Shown here piece by piece: positions 46,743 to 57,594 of a DNA stretch of 64,000 nucleotides. Source of the stretch: Clavaria fumosa (Eukaryota; Basidiomycota; Agaricomycetes; Agaricales; Clavariaceae); the NCBI GenBank assembly GCA_951802425.1, contig OX637794.1, positions 5,226,333 through 5,290,332 on the forward strand. Reading direction: 5' to 3'. The notes under the pieces are model-generated. The model ran no database searches. It had not been told where the DNA came from and saw nothing but the letters and a program-made list of their open reading frames with translations. Numbering within the stretch: the stretch's first letter is position 1; each line of letters begins with the position of its first letter. The position numbers and the translations under genes were made by a program.

Positions 46743-48192
46743 CTACGGACAAGTCATCTCAAATTCATCCCAAAGGGATTGATGAGTGAACCAAACGATG
46801 GAGACTCTCTGCCCACCTTCCCAGGCTTCAACTTCGTGGGGGAGTATATGACCTCGTAAGAGTACGATAGTCCCGGGTTCGTAACTTAACCTAAGGTTCA
46901 GCCTAGGTATAGCCAGATGACCTTTCCGAAATTCGCCCAACGTGAGCAACGGGACCCAGGCTCTCACTGGATCGGAGCGGTCGGCATGTAGCGCCGTTTG
47001 GCGGTTCCACATAATGGCTCGCCCCTCCATCAGAGACGGATCGATGGAGTCAATTGCTCTCGCGAATGGGTATTTTCGATGCACTGCTTCCCTTAGCTGG
47101 GCTAACGCCAAATATTGGGTGGGGTCCAGGCGTTCGATGATGCCGTTTATCTGTGACGAAGTCACTGCAAAGGCTTCCTTCAGAGCCATCGCCCGGGAGA
47201 AACGTCGTCCAGTTTTCATCAGATCCGCAGAGGCAACAACAGGCTCACGCTGTGATAATGAAGTAGTAGATTGACAAATACGGAAAGGAGGTTCAGTTCC
47301 ACTTACTGTACGGCCAATGGCGTGCCAACCAGAGACCAGCTTGACGATTCCAGAGTGCTCGTTCACCTTTCGAATATATGTCGTCGGTCGGTCCCGACCG
47401 CATTTGTCTGCACCACCGCCGAAAGTGGGAGGGCATACTCTCGCAAATTCCTCAGTCGCTTGGTAGAGCGTCTCCTGATTGGGGAAAATGAGATGGTGGG
47501 TTGCGTTGTGAACAGTGTATGCGAAATGACTCACTCGTGCTTTAACCCCAAGACCACCTGGCAGATGGAGGAGGACTTCGACGCCATCTGAACTAACAGC
47601 TATCCTGGGATGATTATCCATCCACTCTCGACATGGCTCTGGATGACTGTCGTCTTGCATCGATCGAAAGTAGATGGAGGACAATGGGCTCCTGATTGCG
47701 GAAGAATAACTAAAAGAATCGAATACAGCTGGGCCTATCCTCAGCATCCTGTGTCTTCGGGACACAAAAGGCGATATTTACTCACTGGATTTTTGACGCG
47801 CACGATCAACAAGCTTAAACATAAGACGTCTTATACTTGTCTGCATCTTCCCTTGAATATACGAGGCACTGATATTCTTCTGCGTCAGGGACATTTTCTG
47901 ATGCTCTCGATTGAACAAATGCATACCTGCCACTCGCCGGGGTACGCTTTCTCTCGGGCTCCTTGACAATGTCGTCGTCTTGGTCGGTCAGAAAATCGTC
48001 GAATATGTCCTTATTCCCAAACAACCGAAGGCATTCGTCGTCCCAGTCCCAGTCATCTGACATGGTGCTACGATCCGTAGCATCATCGGTGGCTTCACCA
48101 TCTGGGCCTTCTGTTTTCCTACACAACTTGATTAGATCTATCAGAATTTTAAGAGAAAGTCCTTACAAAATCGTATCTAACAAACCAGACAT
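46743..48192 (-). CDS. Second TET/JBP-like 2-oxoglutarate/Fe(II) dioxygenase
   Basis: Starts MSGLLDTIL at 48192; an intron joins it to KTEGPDGEATDDATD and an Asp-rich stretch. A short exon, KNISASYIQGKMQTSIRRLM, precedes the main frame, which runs 47765-46743 with at least one intron near 47230-47310. Catalytic signatures: MWNRQTALHADRSDPVRAW (HxD), LLTLGEF, LSYEPGTIVLLRGHIL, LPHEVEAWEGGQR (distal His, Arg) and VSIVWFTHQSLWDEF, in the order expected for TET/JBP. It differs strongly from the copy at 8696-9871 and has no KDZ gene next to it. No inactivating change seen. Expected to act on modified cytosine in DNA; this is inference. Confidence 0.82.
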
Positions 48193-48333
48193 ATCGAAGG
48201 TTGGACAAGATGCATTGGCTCCCCCACCGAGATGAGTGTCGACACCTGATGCATTGTCTGTGAACGTGGGGTCAAGACGAATACAAGAATAGAACAATGA
48301 TCATGAGTTTCAGAAATAGAATTGCTGAGTACC

Positions 48334-48356
48334 GGGGGGGGGGGGGGGGGGGGGGG
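48334..48356 (+). repeat. G23 homopolymer
   Basis: Twenty-three consecutive G in the 0.4 kb between the TET/JBP-like start (48192) and the proline-rich gene end (48581). It could form G-quadruplexes; the exact length is error-prone in sequencing. Confidence 0.9.
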
Positions 48357-48580
48357 ACAATCGCTAGCGCGCCGCCATTGACAAGCAACGCCGACCTTCC
48401 AATCGACGTGCTCGTATCAGATCGCAACAGTGTAGGCAACAAGAAATACGTTCGTATTCCGAAGAGGTGTAGTATACAAGGCAGGCAGGCAAATTTCGAA
48501 GACTAACCTCCTCCTCCCGTCCCACTCGATGAGGGGCCGCCTTCTCTGATGCTATGGGAGAGACCACCCCCATGTTTCAA

Positions 48581-50248
48581 CTAGAAATGCAACTGTTGGT
48601 CAATGGATTGTCGAGAAAAAAAAAAAGGAGGCAAGAAAGGATAGAACAAAGAAGGCATTGTGTAGCTACACACCTTTTTCGAAGGTCGCATGACTGGCAT
48701 ATCGTCATTCTCATCCTCGTCTTCGCTCGTATCGACAGGCCGGTGAGACGGCACGGCGACGATTGGGGCTGCCCCTAAGGCAGGGAGACGCTCCGGCGGA
48801 GGCGGTGACATTTTCTGTCCGATGTCCTGTTGGATCGGCTTCTCGTGCAAGTAGAGCCAACGCCCGCGACGTGACACTACATCGCCCTGTTTCCTAGTCG
48901 CAAATGATGCGAAACATTGGATGAGGGGGAAGGGGAAACCAAACACGTCGATGTCGACGACTCCGGCCGGAACCAGAAGAGGATGGTCGAGTGCGATCTG
49001 TATTCTGTTACTGCGGTCGAAATATTGATGCGATCGCACACTACACTCGAACTTGGTCGACCCGACCAAGACATCTTGCCCAGTCGTTGGATGCTTCTCC
49101 ATTACGTACCTTGTCCATCTCTTAGACCCAGGCCAACGCGAAACTGGAGGTGGACAGACCCATGGTACCCTCATCAGATCTACGACCTGAGTATCGTGCG
49201 CAACGAAAGGAAATTGATGACCGCAACCAGCGACGGGGTTTATGGCCATGCTGGAAGAGGCGACAGCATCGGATGAAGGGGTCGGGGGAGGGACGCGGGC
49301 TGAGTCTGTGCTACGACGCCGGGTGGGGCTTGAACCAAAGTGCGGCGCTGGGGCGAGAACTGGGGCAGGGTTCGGATGAGAGGACGGTATTGGGGCAGGG
49401 CCTTGGAGAGAGGGTAGAGGCGTGTGTTCGAGACGGGTGGGGGCAGGATCGCGTGGTGCGACTGGGGCCGTCTTTGGGTGAGAGGGTGGTGGCGCGTGCT
49501 TGGGGCGGACGGGGTTCGGGTGGGATGGTAGCGCATGGGTGGGGGAAGGAGCGGGCGCTTGGCTGGGGGCAGGTCCAGGAGCGGGGAAAAGGGTGGGGCC
49601 AGGAGCGGGGGTGAGGGTACGGGCAGGGCCAGGAGTGGGGGCAGGGGCGGAGTATGGTAATTCGTTGGGGGATGGACGGAGCATAACACTCCCCATATCA
49701 GCCAACAATGGGGATTCGTGGTCGTACATCCAACTCGATGCTGGCAGTTCACGGTCTGCAGAACCGATAGGCCCTTCTTGATCGAGGAAGGGGAGAGAAG
49801 GGACCGGGCGACCATATTGCGAAATCTGTAGAACACCAGATGGCGGTTGGATGGGATGGAGGAAGAAGAGACGACGACCCATGACTCGGTCGTAGTAACG
49901 ATGAATCAGCGTAATCTTGCGACTCTTCCCAACCTTCCGCATGACGTGACGGCCATCGTCGAGAACCTGTTCGATAAAAGTGGCGAGCAGGCCTTGAAAG
50001 CGAGGAGGAACCTGAGGGGGAGGGATCCATTGGACGTGATACGGGTCGACGAGAACGCGAACGGGTAGGCGAAACCGGTATCGATCGACAAGAAGAACGT
50101 CGGGGGTCTCCCCGAGCCCACCAGTCAGCTCAGATTGGGTGGAGACGGAGATAGGAAGTGCAGAAGAAGAAGGGGTTCCGTCTCCAGCAGTCAACTCAGA
50201 CCGCGTAGGACGGAGACTTCGACGAATGAAGGTAGAGCGGGTGGTCAT
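48581..50248 (-). CDS. Proline-rich protein of unknown function
   Basis: From the ATG at 50248 (MTTRSTFIRRSLRP) the frame is open to the stop at 48581, about 555 aa, possibly with a small intron near the 3' end (GTGTGT at about 48676). An N-terminal folded part has VDRYRFRLPVRVLVDPYHVQ and VMRKVGKSRKITLIHRYYDR. The middle 200 residues are Pro/Ala/Ser-rich tandem-like sequence (PAPGPTLFPAPGPAPSQAPA). A second folded part, WPGSKRWTRYVMEKHPTTGQ to IQIALDHPLLVPAGVVDIDV, resembles the first, so the protein may be an internal duplication separated by a Pro-rich linker. GGTAACGC and CACGTG sites lie just upstream. Confidence 0.6.
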   Translation of the reverse strand: MTTRSTFIRRSLRPTRSELTAGDGTPSSSALPISVSTQSELTGGLGETPDVLLVDRYRFRLPVRVLVDPYHVQWIPPPQVPPRFQGLLATFIEQVLDDGRHVMRKVGKSRKITLIHRYYDRVMGRRLFFLHPIQPPSGVLQISQYGRPVPSLPFLDQEGPIGSADRELPASSWMYDHESPLLADMGSVMLRPSPNELPYSAPAPTPGPARTLTPAPGPTLFPAPGPAPSQAPAPSPTHALPSHPNPVRPKHAPPPSHPKTAPVAPRDPAPTRLEHTPLPSLQGPAPIPSSHPNPAPVLAPAPHFGSSPTRRRSTDSARVPPPTPSSDAVASSSMAINPVAGCGHQFPFVAHDTQVVDLMRVPWVCPPPVSRWPGSKRWTRYVMEKHPTTGQDVLVGSTKFECSVRSHQYFDRSNRIQIALDHPLLVPAGVVDIDVFGFPFPLIQCFASFATRKQGDVVSRRGRWLYLHEKPIQQDIGQKMSPPPPERLPALGAAPIVAVPSHRPVDTSEDEDENDDMPVMRPSKKVCSYTMPSLFYPFLPPFFFSRQSIDQQLHF

Positions 50249-50317
50249 GGAGGGATAAGGCAAACATAAACAAGGGAAAAAAAAAAAAGGTTGACGCGAC
50301 CATCTGCCACGTAACCC

Positions 50318-50372
50318 ACGTGATCAGCGTTATCGGCGTTACCAGCGTTACCAGCGTTACCAATTTGCGCAT
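50318..50372. promoter_or_regulatory. CACGTG plus GGTAACGC run upstream of the proline-rich gene
   Basis: ACCCACGTGATCAGCG is followed by GTTATCGGCGTTACCAGC and two more GCGTTACC units (minus strand GGTAACGC x3). The same motif combination precedes family A and C genes. Confidence 0.45.
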
Positions 50373-50685
50373 CCTCTGTTGGCTTTCGCTTCGAATAAAT
50401 CCGCGTCTAGATCTCCCGATTCCCTTCTGTCTTCGAACCCTCGATTACTCCTTTATATTGTCTCTTCACCTGAGTTGGTGAAAGACATTTATAGGATTCT
50501 CATTCTTCTCGTTATCGCCACACCTCGAGATTCGTTATTCGGTCTGCACGCGTCGGCCGTTCCTCTTATACCGTCTTTTTACCTGAGTTGGTAAAAGACT
50601 TATTATCGGGATAAATTCATTGTCTTCGCTGCTCGAGGCTAGTTATTCGGTCTGTACGCGCAAGGTAAAGATACACTGAGGCGTC

Positions 50686-52381
50686 AATGGAAAACACGGA
50701 CAGAGTTGAAAATGAAAGGCATGCCCGAGGTGAGTTCCGTTAAAAGTTAGCGACGTTCGGTTAACAGTAAAAATAGATCGCTACGGGATCGGGTCGATAC
50801 TACGCCACTTTGAACACGACAAAACCCGTCACGTACACTACGTATTTTGCGGCCCCAACGCTCCTCCTCAGGATGTGGGATTTGTCGGAGATGTGTACGA
50901 GTTAACTGCGGTAACAGGAAATTTATTTTACATTCGAACGCAAAACGGATGGACCCTCGTGATACCTGGGGACCATGCCCCCCACCCAACAATAGGGTCT
51001 AAAAGGGTATTCGATATCGTCACACGCACCTGGGTTAACCGCTCCACCATCCGTGTTCGAAAGATGAAATTGGCGCGGAAGCGGGATGCGGACCGAGAAG
51101 ACGCAGGGGTGTCCGGACCTTCTGGTGTGTACATTCTACAATAAACGGCCTATTAAGTGCCTTATAAACAAAAATAATGAAGCCCAGTTGTCTAAACGCC
51201 CTCGGAACAGACCAGAGGGTTCGCCGCTTTCACGGTCTACCAGCCACTCGGATCTGGGAGCGCCAGCCTCGCTCCTCGAGACAGCAATCCCGCGTACGTC
51301 GAACGTTCAACCCACCATCACCCCCTACACCTCGGAGAATGAGTGGTTAGTTCCACTTATCAACGAATGGATGCGCACGCCTCTCTCTCGAATGCCCACT
51401 GCAACACTGGGCATGGAGGTTCTTCAGGAACTCCTCCACATGAAGTTGCCGATCGTTATTCATGAAAAAATGGATGTCGTTGACTACGTTATAAAACCGA
51501 CGCTCCAAACCGTAATCAAAGACCTTGTCAGTCTGGGCGATAGTCAGCTTGTGGATTACGTCGACTACAGGAACTTCGGCAGTTGCAAACCGAGTGTCGC
51601 GGATATTCTCGCCAGTCTCATCGAATCCCCCCATGTGGCCAGATGGGATGCGAACAACGCGAAACGCTGTTTGGGGGCGTTGTCTATACCAGGGTCCAGG
51701 GCCGGTATGTCGAACTGCGCCCTCACCTTGAAGGACGGGATAACGCGAGACGCTGTTGTGGCGATGCAGGGGTCACCAAAGTCCACAAAGTTAAACTGGA
51801 TGTCGACTCTCTCGCCGTTAGGAGCGGTGACACATCCTCACCTGGACTTCCACGGTGCGACACAAGTATTTTTACATATTTCCGGTCAAAAACTGTGGTT
51901 GATGTGGCCGCCGACCCCGCATAACCTAGTCTGGTATTACAATCGACGAGACAGAATGCCGACGACGAATTGGACACTCGACGGGATCCGAGAACTGGAA
52001 AAAATGACCGCCATCTTCGTTTCGGATGAACAAGTCGCTTTCGCATTGCCACCGTACGGGCTCCACGCCGTATTATCCTTCACACCCGCATCACACACCT
52101 GCATTTGTATCTGGTCTTATAGGTCATTCGACGCAACGATGCTAGGTCTTGATCAAGACCTCGAATGGGGATCGAATCCGGAGAAATATGGGTTTTCAGT
52201 ATCAGAAGGGTTGGCACATTTACGCGAAATAGAGCAGGAGACGGTACATTGGGAAAGGCTATTGAGACGATATCCCAGTCACCCACGGTATGAGGAGGTT
52301 GGCAGGAAAATGTCAGAAGTTAAGAAGCGTATAGATGACCTTGTACGTAGACTGAGCAAAAGAGTCCCGCGAGCGGGCTAA
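50686..52381 (+). CDS. JmjC/cupin-type 2-oxoglutarate oxygenase-like protein
   Basis: Exon 1 from ATG 50686 (MENTDRVENERHAR); exon 2 from about 50776 encodes KIDRYGIGSILRHFEHDKTR and a beta-rich segment with GFVGDVYELTAVTGNLFYIR, not assigned to a family. An intron with donor near 51125 and acceptor CAG near 51187 leads to LSKRPRNRPEG. The C-terminal oxygenase-like domain has VTHPHLDFHGATQVFLHISG (HxD), QKLWLMWPPTPHN and ALPPYGLHAVLSFTPASHTC (second His), then ICIWSYRSFD, typical of JmjC-like cupins. A helical tail ends RRLSKRVPRAG. Possible substrate: protein lysine or arginine, unknown. It lies close to the second TET/JBP gene, so the right half has its own DNA-plus-protein demethylase pairing. 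Confidence 0.72.
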
Positions 52382-52649
52382 AGTAGATAATATGGATCAT
52401 TTGACATTTGCATATCAGAACGGTTACTTACTAAGGTCGCGAGAGTATAGTTGAGGTCGTGACTTTGATCAGTTACGGGTCGCGACTTACATGGATAAGG
52501 TAACTATAGACCATTCTAGACGGAGTGTGGTGGGTATTGGATGCATGTACGCCGTTGACCATTGGTTCCACTAAGGTTGCGGTATCGTGAGATGCGTCGC
52601 TCGAATGATTCTGGTGACAATAAAATATATATAGTTGTAAATCATTACA

Positions 52650-54856
52650 CTAGATATCGAAGTAGGATTCGAGCTGTTCTAGAGGTGGCTGGGAGACCAG
52701 GAGAGGGGGTAGGACGTTGTATCCATGAATAATACAATGCATGATTGTTCGTACCAGGCAATTTTCGTACAAGTCGTAATCTGAAGCGGATAATGCCATT
52801 AAGTCGGTATCGAAATTGTGCTGACACGTGAAAAAATTGGAGCCTGGCGGTAGGTCCCACTCCTTGACGAAATCCCGCAGTCGCTTCAGCCATGGTCGGC
52901 GTACACATTGTAGTTCGGACTCCCATGGAGGGCTCTTATATATCAACTTCGAACCCCATGTCCCTCGGAAAAGCTTTGCTCGACGTTCTATCCGTTGTTG
53001 TATCTCGTCCCCAGTCCCCGTAGCCCGCGAATATAACTCGTCTGCAGCCTGGAAACATAGTTGCGTATGTAGGACACTGAGATCCCACAATACAAAATCT
53101 CGGAGAGCTTTTGATTCGAAGTGCTCCGGGCCCAGTGGTGTTCCGTCTCTCAGGTTCGGTCGGAGAGCCAGTTTTTCCGGCTCCGAGACTTCTCCGAGGA
53201 TAGCCGGGCCACCATACTTCCAGAAGAATGCGGGTTCAAAAAGCGGATCGACTGTCGGATTGAATCGACGGCCTTGGACTGGCCACTGAGACTTCCAATA
53301 CGACCCATGGAGAACGTCGCGCCATTGCTGAGTCGACAACGCGCATTGGGAATCATCGAAGATTGTGACGTTTGAGATGCGATGGAACCAAATGGGCATG
53401 ATACATCGCAAGACATACAGCTGGAATTGAAGCTTATGGTGATTTTGAGTCCGGAAGAGATAGGGGGGGGGGCATGTTGATTTCCATACGGGTACTAATC
53501 GAGCAGGCGAGGTTGGGTCGGGATAGTGGGATGGCCACACGATTTGAGCCGGAGCATTCGTCCAATTTCTGATAAATTGACTTTCAGAGAAGGTTGTAGA
53601 AACAATATCCAGCCAGAGATGCGTTAACGGATGCCATGTGGTACTGGGCAAATCCTTCAGTTCCGCGAGGGGTGCTTAATACATCGTTAGCCCGTTGTGA
53701 TATTAGTATAAGAAATACTCACGAAGCCCGAACATCTTCCGGATATCATTCGACCTTTGAATATCCTGCCGTTTAACCTGAAGCGTTTTTTCCCGGGCTT
53801 CATGTTGCCAGCGACGAAATGACTGCCCGAAGCGTGGATGTATGTTGTGTGTATCGAGCCGCGCCCCGCCGAATCCCCGCGCTGTCTTCTCAAAGCAGAG
53901 AGGATCACGAACATGGGGGGGGTAGCAATATAGCTGCCACGTATGGTGGAATCGTTTCGGATTCCCGAACCAGTTGTGCTCTGCCTCTGGGAGGCAGTCT
54001 TCTCGTCGTCGATTGGTCAGCGTTCGATTCCAAGAGATGATATCCACGAGGATCGAGCCCGAGGTAAAAGCGACAGGCCGGGGAGTGATTATGTACGCCG
54101 GTACGCCCATGAGGCGCAGATAGTTGTATTCTGCCGGATTTTTCGCGTACGAGCCTCGCGCAACGTAAGAAGCGGGTCTCAGGGTACGATCGGGATGGAA
54201 ATGGGGCGCCTGTTGTACCCATACAATGAACGCCTGTAATTCGACGACGGATCGTCTCAACGTCGCCAAAACAAGTTCCGCGTCTGCATACGAAGACTCC
54301 CAGCCATCTAGCTTCGCCCAACTATGTCGTGAAGCCACCATGTCCGGATCGGGAACCTGGACATCGCAATACTTCCACCCCGGCGCGTACTCCCCAGGAA
54401 ACGAGCGTAATACCGCAATGTATTTCGGAAGGGTCTGTCGATAATAGGAGATCTCCTTTTCGATGTCCTTCAGTCGGTGTTTCGTAATCCTCCCTTGCGG
54501 AGAGCGGGGGGTTTCCGGCTCGAAGTCACCTGGCGACAATCGGAAATCAAGAACCGTATTTTGGATGTGGTATGACGCGAGCTCTCCGTTCCAGGAAAGC
54601 GGTATCCACGCGAGGTATGGGCTTGTCATATCGAAAGCGAAGGGCAACCTTGACCATTCGTTTGGTCCCCAGGTCCCATCGAAGTAGGGATACTCGGTGG
54701 GTGATGGGGACGGTGGTTGTGGAATCGTATTCGTCTGCGTGTTGATACCCAGGACGACGCGGTGATCGTCCAGGATTGCGTGAACGTGTGAAGACACTGA
54801 ATCGTGACATTAAAATACGGTGACAAACGAAAGAATGGATACCTACACGACGCCAT
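52650..54856 (-). CDS. Unknown three-exon gene (~700 aa)
   Basis: Exons 54856-54847 (M-A-S), 54796-53723 and 53674-52650 join in frame through introns of 50 and 48 nt with GTAGGT..CAG and GTGAGT..AAG borders. The protein is Trp/Tyr/Pro-rich: GTWGPNEWSRLPFAFDMTSP, LKDIEKEISYYRQTL, VELQAFIVWVQQAPHF, SWNRTLTNRRREDCLPEAEH and RRWQHEAREKTLQVKRQDIQ; the last exon has WHPLTHLWLDIVSTTF and WDLSVLHTQLCFQAADELYS. I recall similar uncharacterised proteins in agaricomycete genomes but know no function. Two hairpins of the ACTCA/GCTCA-loop type lie upstream. Confidence 0.7.
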
Positions 54857-54931
54857 GCTCGGAATACGGGGCGACAAGAAGGCAGTAGGCAGTAGGGCGA
54901 CTAAGAAGCGATGCGACTAGAACAGAGAAAA

Positions 54932-54955
54932 TGTGACCACAGCTCAGTGGTCGCA
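54932..54955. promoter_or_regulatory. Hairpin with AGCTCA loop upstream of the 52650-54856 gene
   Basis: Stem TGTGACCAC / GTGGTCGCA (one T-G pair) with loop AGCTCA, 76 bp upstream of the ATG. Against the 46130 copy the stem has changed on both sides in a compensating way. Confidence 0.6.
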
Positions 54956-55050
54956 GACTCTGAGAAAGAAAGACACGCGAGTGTTGAAGTTTGAAGAGGC
55001 GACAGAGAGGTTAGGGCGACCAAGTAGCGAGGCGACCAGATCACAGAAAA

Positions 55051-55074
55051 TGTGACCACAGCTCAGTGATCACA
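55051..55074. promoter_or_regulatory. Second AGCTCA-loop hairpin upstream of the 52650-54856 gene
   Basis: Stem TGTGACCAC / GTGATCACA (one mismatch) with loop AGCTCA. It is part of a roughly 110-bp duplicated block with 54932 (shared CAGAGAAAATGTGACC and CAGACTCTGAGA). Confidence 0.6.
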
Positions 55075-55452
55075 GACTCTGAGACAGACAAGTGAGTTCA
55101 AGAGGTGACAGAGGGGTGAGAGGTCAACGGACTGACAGGGTGGCGACCGCAGGTGAACAGGGTGGAACAGACAGGCCTTGCAAAAATGGATCACATGACG
55201 ATTAGATAAGCTGGTGTCGTAGGAACTCGAGCAATGCTCGAGTAGAATGGGTTAGATTAGGTAATACCATTTGCCTGATTCAGACAGCACAGCACAACAT
55301 TTGCTCAGATGCACCATTTTTGGGTGGAGATTCACAGCCCCTAGCCCGCTCTTCTGTTCTGCGTCATTGCCACGTCGTCCTTGATCAGTGTGCGTGCGCT
55401 GAGTTGCGTACGTGTCCTGTCAATCGACCCGCCATCTCAGTTGTTGTCTGGT

Positions 55453-56786
55453 ATGACCACCTACATTGGCGACGATTCTTGGTCCACGGGTAGAACGGCT
55501 CGGTCATACACACAAGGCCCGAATCCCGAAGCTCGTCAACCCAATTCCTCTTCGGCCCGCCCCCCCACACCCCCTGCTAGTAATCGCCCTTCTTTTGAGG
55601 GGGGAATTCAACAACCTGCTCAACATCGTACTATTGGAGGGGATTCCACCCTCGCGCTTGATTGTTCTCCGTCTCCTATCGCTCGCCATCGTTTATCAAC
55701 TCCGCCCCCGAGCCCCCCGTGCTCTCAGATAGTCGAAGATATTATCAACCAAGTGCGGGATGCTGTTACCCGAGGTATCGAATACGTCACTATTAAACAA
55801 GTCACCACCGAGGTTTATGAGTTGGTGTCTCGGAAATTAACTGAACAGTGGGAGGGAGTACGGTACGTCTGTGTACTCGTTCGTTTTACGCATTCCAGGA
55901 ATTCAACTCCACTACCCGTAGCATGGATCTCCATAACGATGTCCTGTATATCACTTGCACTATCACCCCAGAACATGAAATCATCTCCGAAGTCTTCCAT
56001 CAGCTGATCGACCAACGAACCTTCTCCCCACGCAAAGCGTACCAGGGGATAACGATCATGTCCGGTGGGTCCACCACCGTTCGACTGGTTCAGGGTTCCA
56101 AAGAACCCGACTTTAGTCTCTATGAGGTCGTCGAAGAACAGAGGTCTTCGACACCTACCATCGTTTTTGAGGTTGCAAGGTCGGAAAGCGAGGAGAAGCT
56201 ATCCTTGGACGCCGCTAGGCTTCTCTGCCTGACGAAAGGCAAGGTGAAGCTCGTGGTCGCGGTCAAGATCCACTTGGACCAGGAGAAAGCTATAGAACTC
56301 GTGACGTGGTCCCATTGGGAGATCGTAAGGGCCGAGACAGTCGAGACAGTCGAGCGCGCGCCGCGGTTGAATGATCCAAGGGCAACGGAGTTCCGGGAGG
56401 GCATCCCCGTCAAATACGCCGCATTTTGCAAAGTCGGTAACGATGCTCTCGTCAAATTCACCGCGGCCAATGTTGCTACACATCAGGTCAGTCTCCCAAG
56501 TTTCTATTGCCTCCAATGCTCACTTCTTCACAAGATATATCCTCAACTCTCCGGAGCTCACAGTGAGGAAATACAGATCCTCTACCGACATTTGTACCGG
56601 GATCCCCTACCCGAGGATGAGAACAAAATCGCCTTTATTATTTCCCATCAACTAGTCCGGGATGTCATCAAGAAGGCTAACCTTGGCAACCAGAAGGGCA
56701 AGCGGAAGTACAAGCCTGACAGCGACGACGATGATGCGTATACTCTCCGATTTGTTCAGAAAATGAGTCGGTACCACGAGGATTAG
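55453..56786 (+). CDS. Possible PD-(D/E)XK nuclease-like protein
   Basis: Exon 1 from the ATG at 55453 (MTTYIGDDSWSTG) is Pro/Ser-rich and ends in an amphipathic helix (IVEDIINQVRDAVTRG). An intron of about 41 nt (55858-55898) joins EFNSTTRSMDLH. The core reads GSKEPDFSLYEVVEEQ, then TPTIVFEVARSESEEKL and KVKLVVAVKIHL. The spacing of Asp (EPDF), Glu (FEVA) and the following strand resembles restriction-endonuclease-like folds that are expanded in fungi. A 48-nt in-frame intron at about 56488-56535 is possible. The C-terminus is basic with an acidic DSDDDDAY stretch. Without a structure or profile search the assignment is tentative. Confidence 0.5.
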
Positions 56787-56900
56787 GGGTGTTTTTCTTC
56801 ACGTAGTTGTAACAATCCTTGTGTCTCCCGTTTGTATGTACATTCTTTTTTTTTATTATCCAATACATCTGAAGGGTGGAGATGCGCTGATAGTGGAGAA

Positions 56901-56924
56901 TGTGGACATAACCCAGTGTCAACA
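56901..56924. promoter_or_regulatory. Decayed AACCCA-loop hairpin
   Basis: TGTGGACAT, AACCCA, GTGTCAACA: a relative of the hairpins at 41421, 46130, 54932 and 55051 with several mismatches, between the PD-(D/E)XK-like gene and family B copy 2. Confidence 0.4.
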
Positions 56925-57594
56925 GACCAAGGAACGCCAAGTGTGAAAAAGGCGAGCGTGACCGTCGGCTCCGCATGACCGCTTGTATGCATTGTACATG
57001 TCGCTCTTTCTCGCCATCGGGCATTTCACTATTACGGGCAAAGAGGGATGGGTGATGGAAGACAAGCGAGATACAGGAGAAAGTGACCATCAGCACCGGT
57101 CGAACGGTCAGGTGAGCATCGCTACTACCACCTCGGTGTTACCTGCCGTGTTGCATAACGGTGTCGCCAGCCATTCCGCCTATCGGTATTACAACTCCAT
57201 TGTGCATATCGATATACCGGTTTTGTGCACCCCTAGTGCACGCCATCGTGGTTATCCGGATATCGGTCATGTGCCGGATATCGGTCATGTGCTACGGTAT
57301 TATTACTCGCTATTGCAAATCGGTATCGTCCGCCCATCCTCGCTTTATTCATTGCCGTGGTGATGTCGCTTTCGCTATCAGCCTCGCTCTCGCTTCTCCT
57401 GCTCTCGTTGCCTTCGCCATCCTACGGATATGCTCCCTTCCACTATCTTATGTCATCTTCGCTTTCCGCACCGTCTCGCTATCGTCGCTTTCATCAACGC
57501 AGCGTCCGAGAGTGGAGATCACGTGACGATTAGTCAGCGCGATGTTTGTTGATCAGGCCACAACACCCGATAATTTTCTCCAAGTCCAACCACC

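Noticed and set aside
56677..57096. Minus-strand 139-aa ORF overlapping the end of the PD-(D/E)XK-like gene
   Set aside because: It overlaps the better supported coding frame and has no recognisable domain or splice support.
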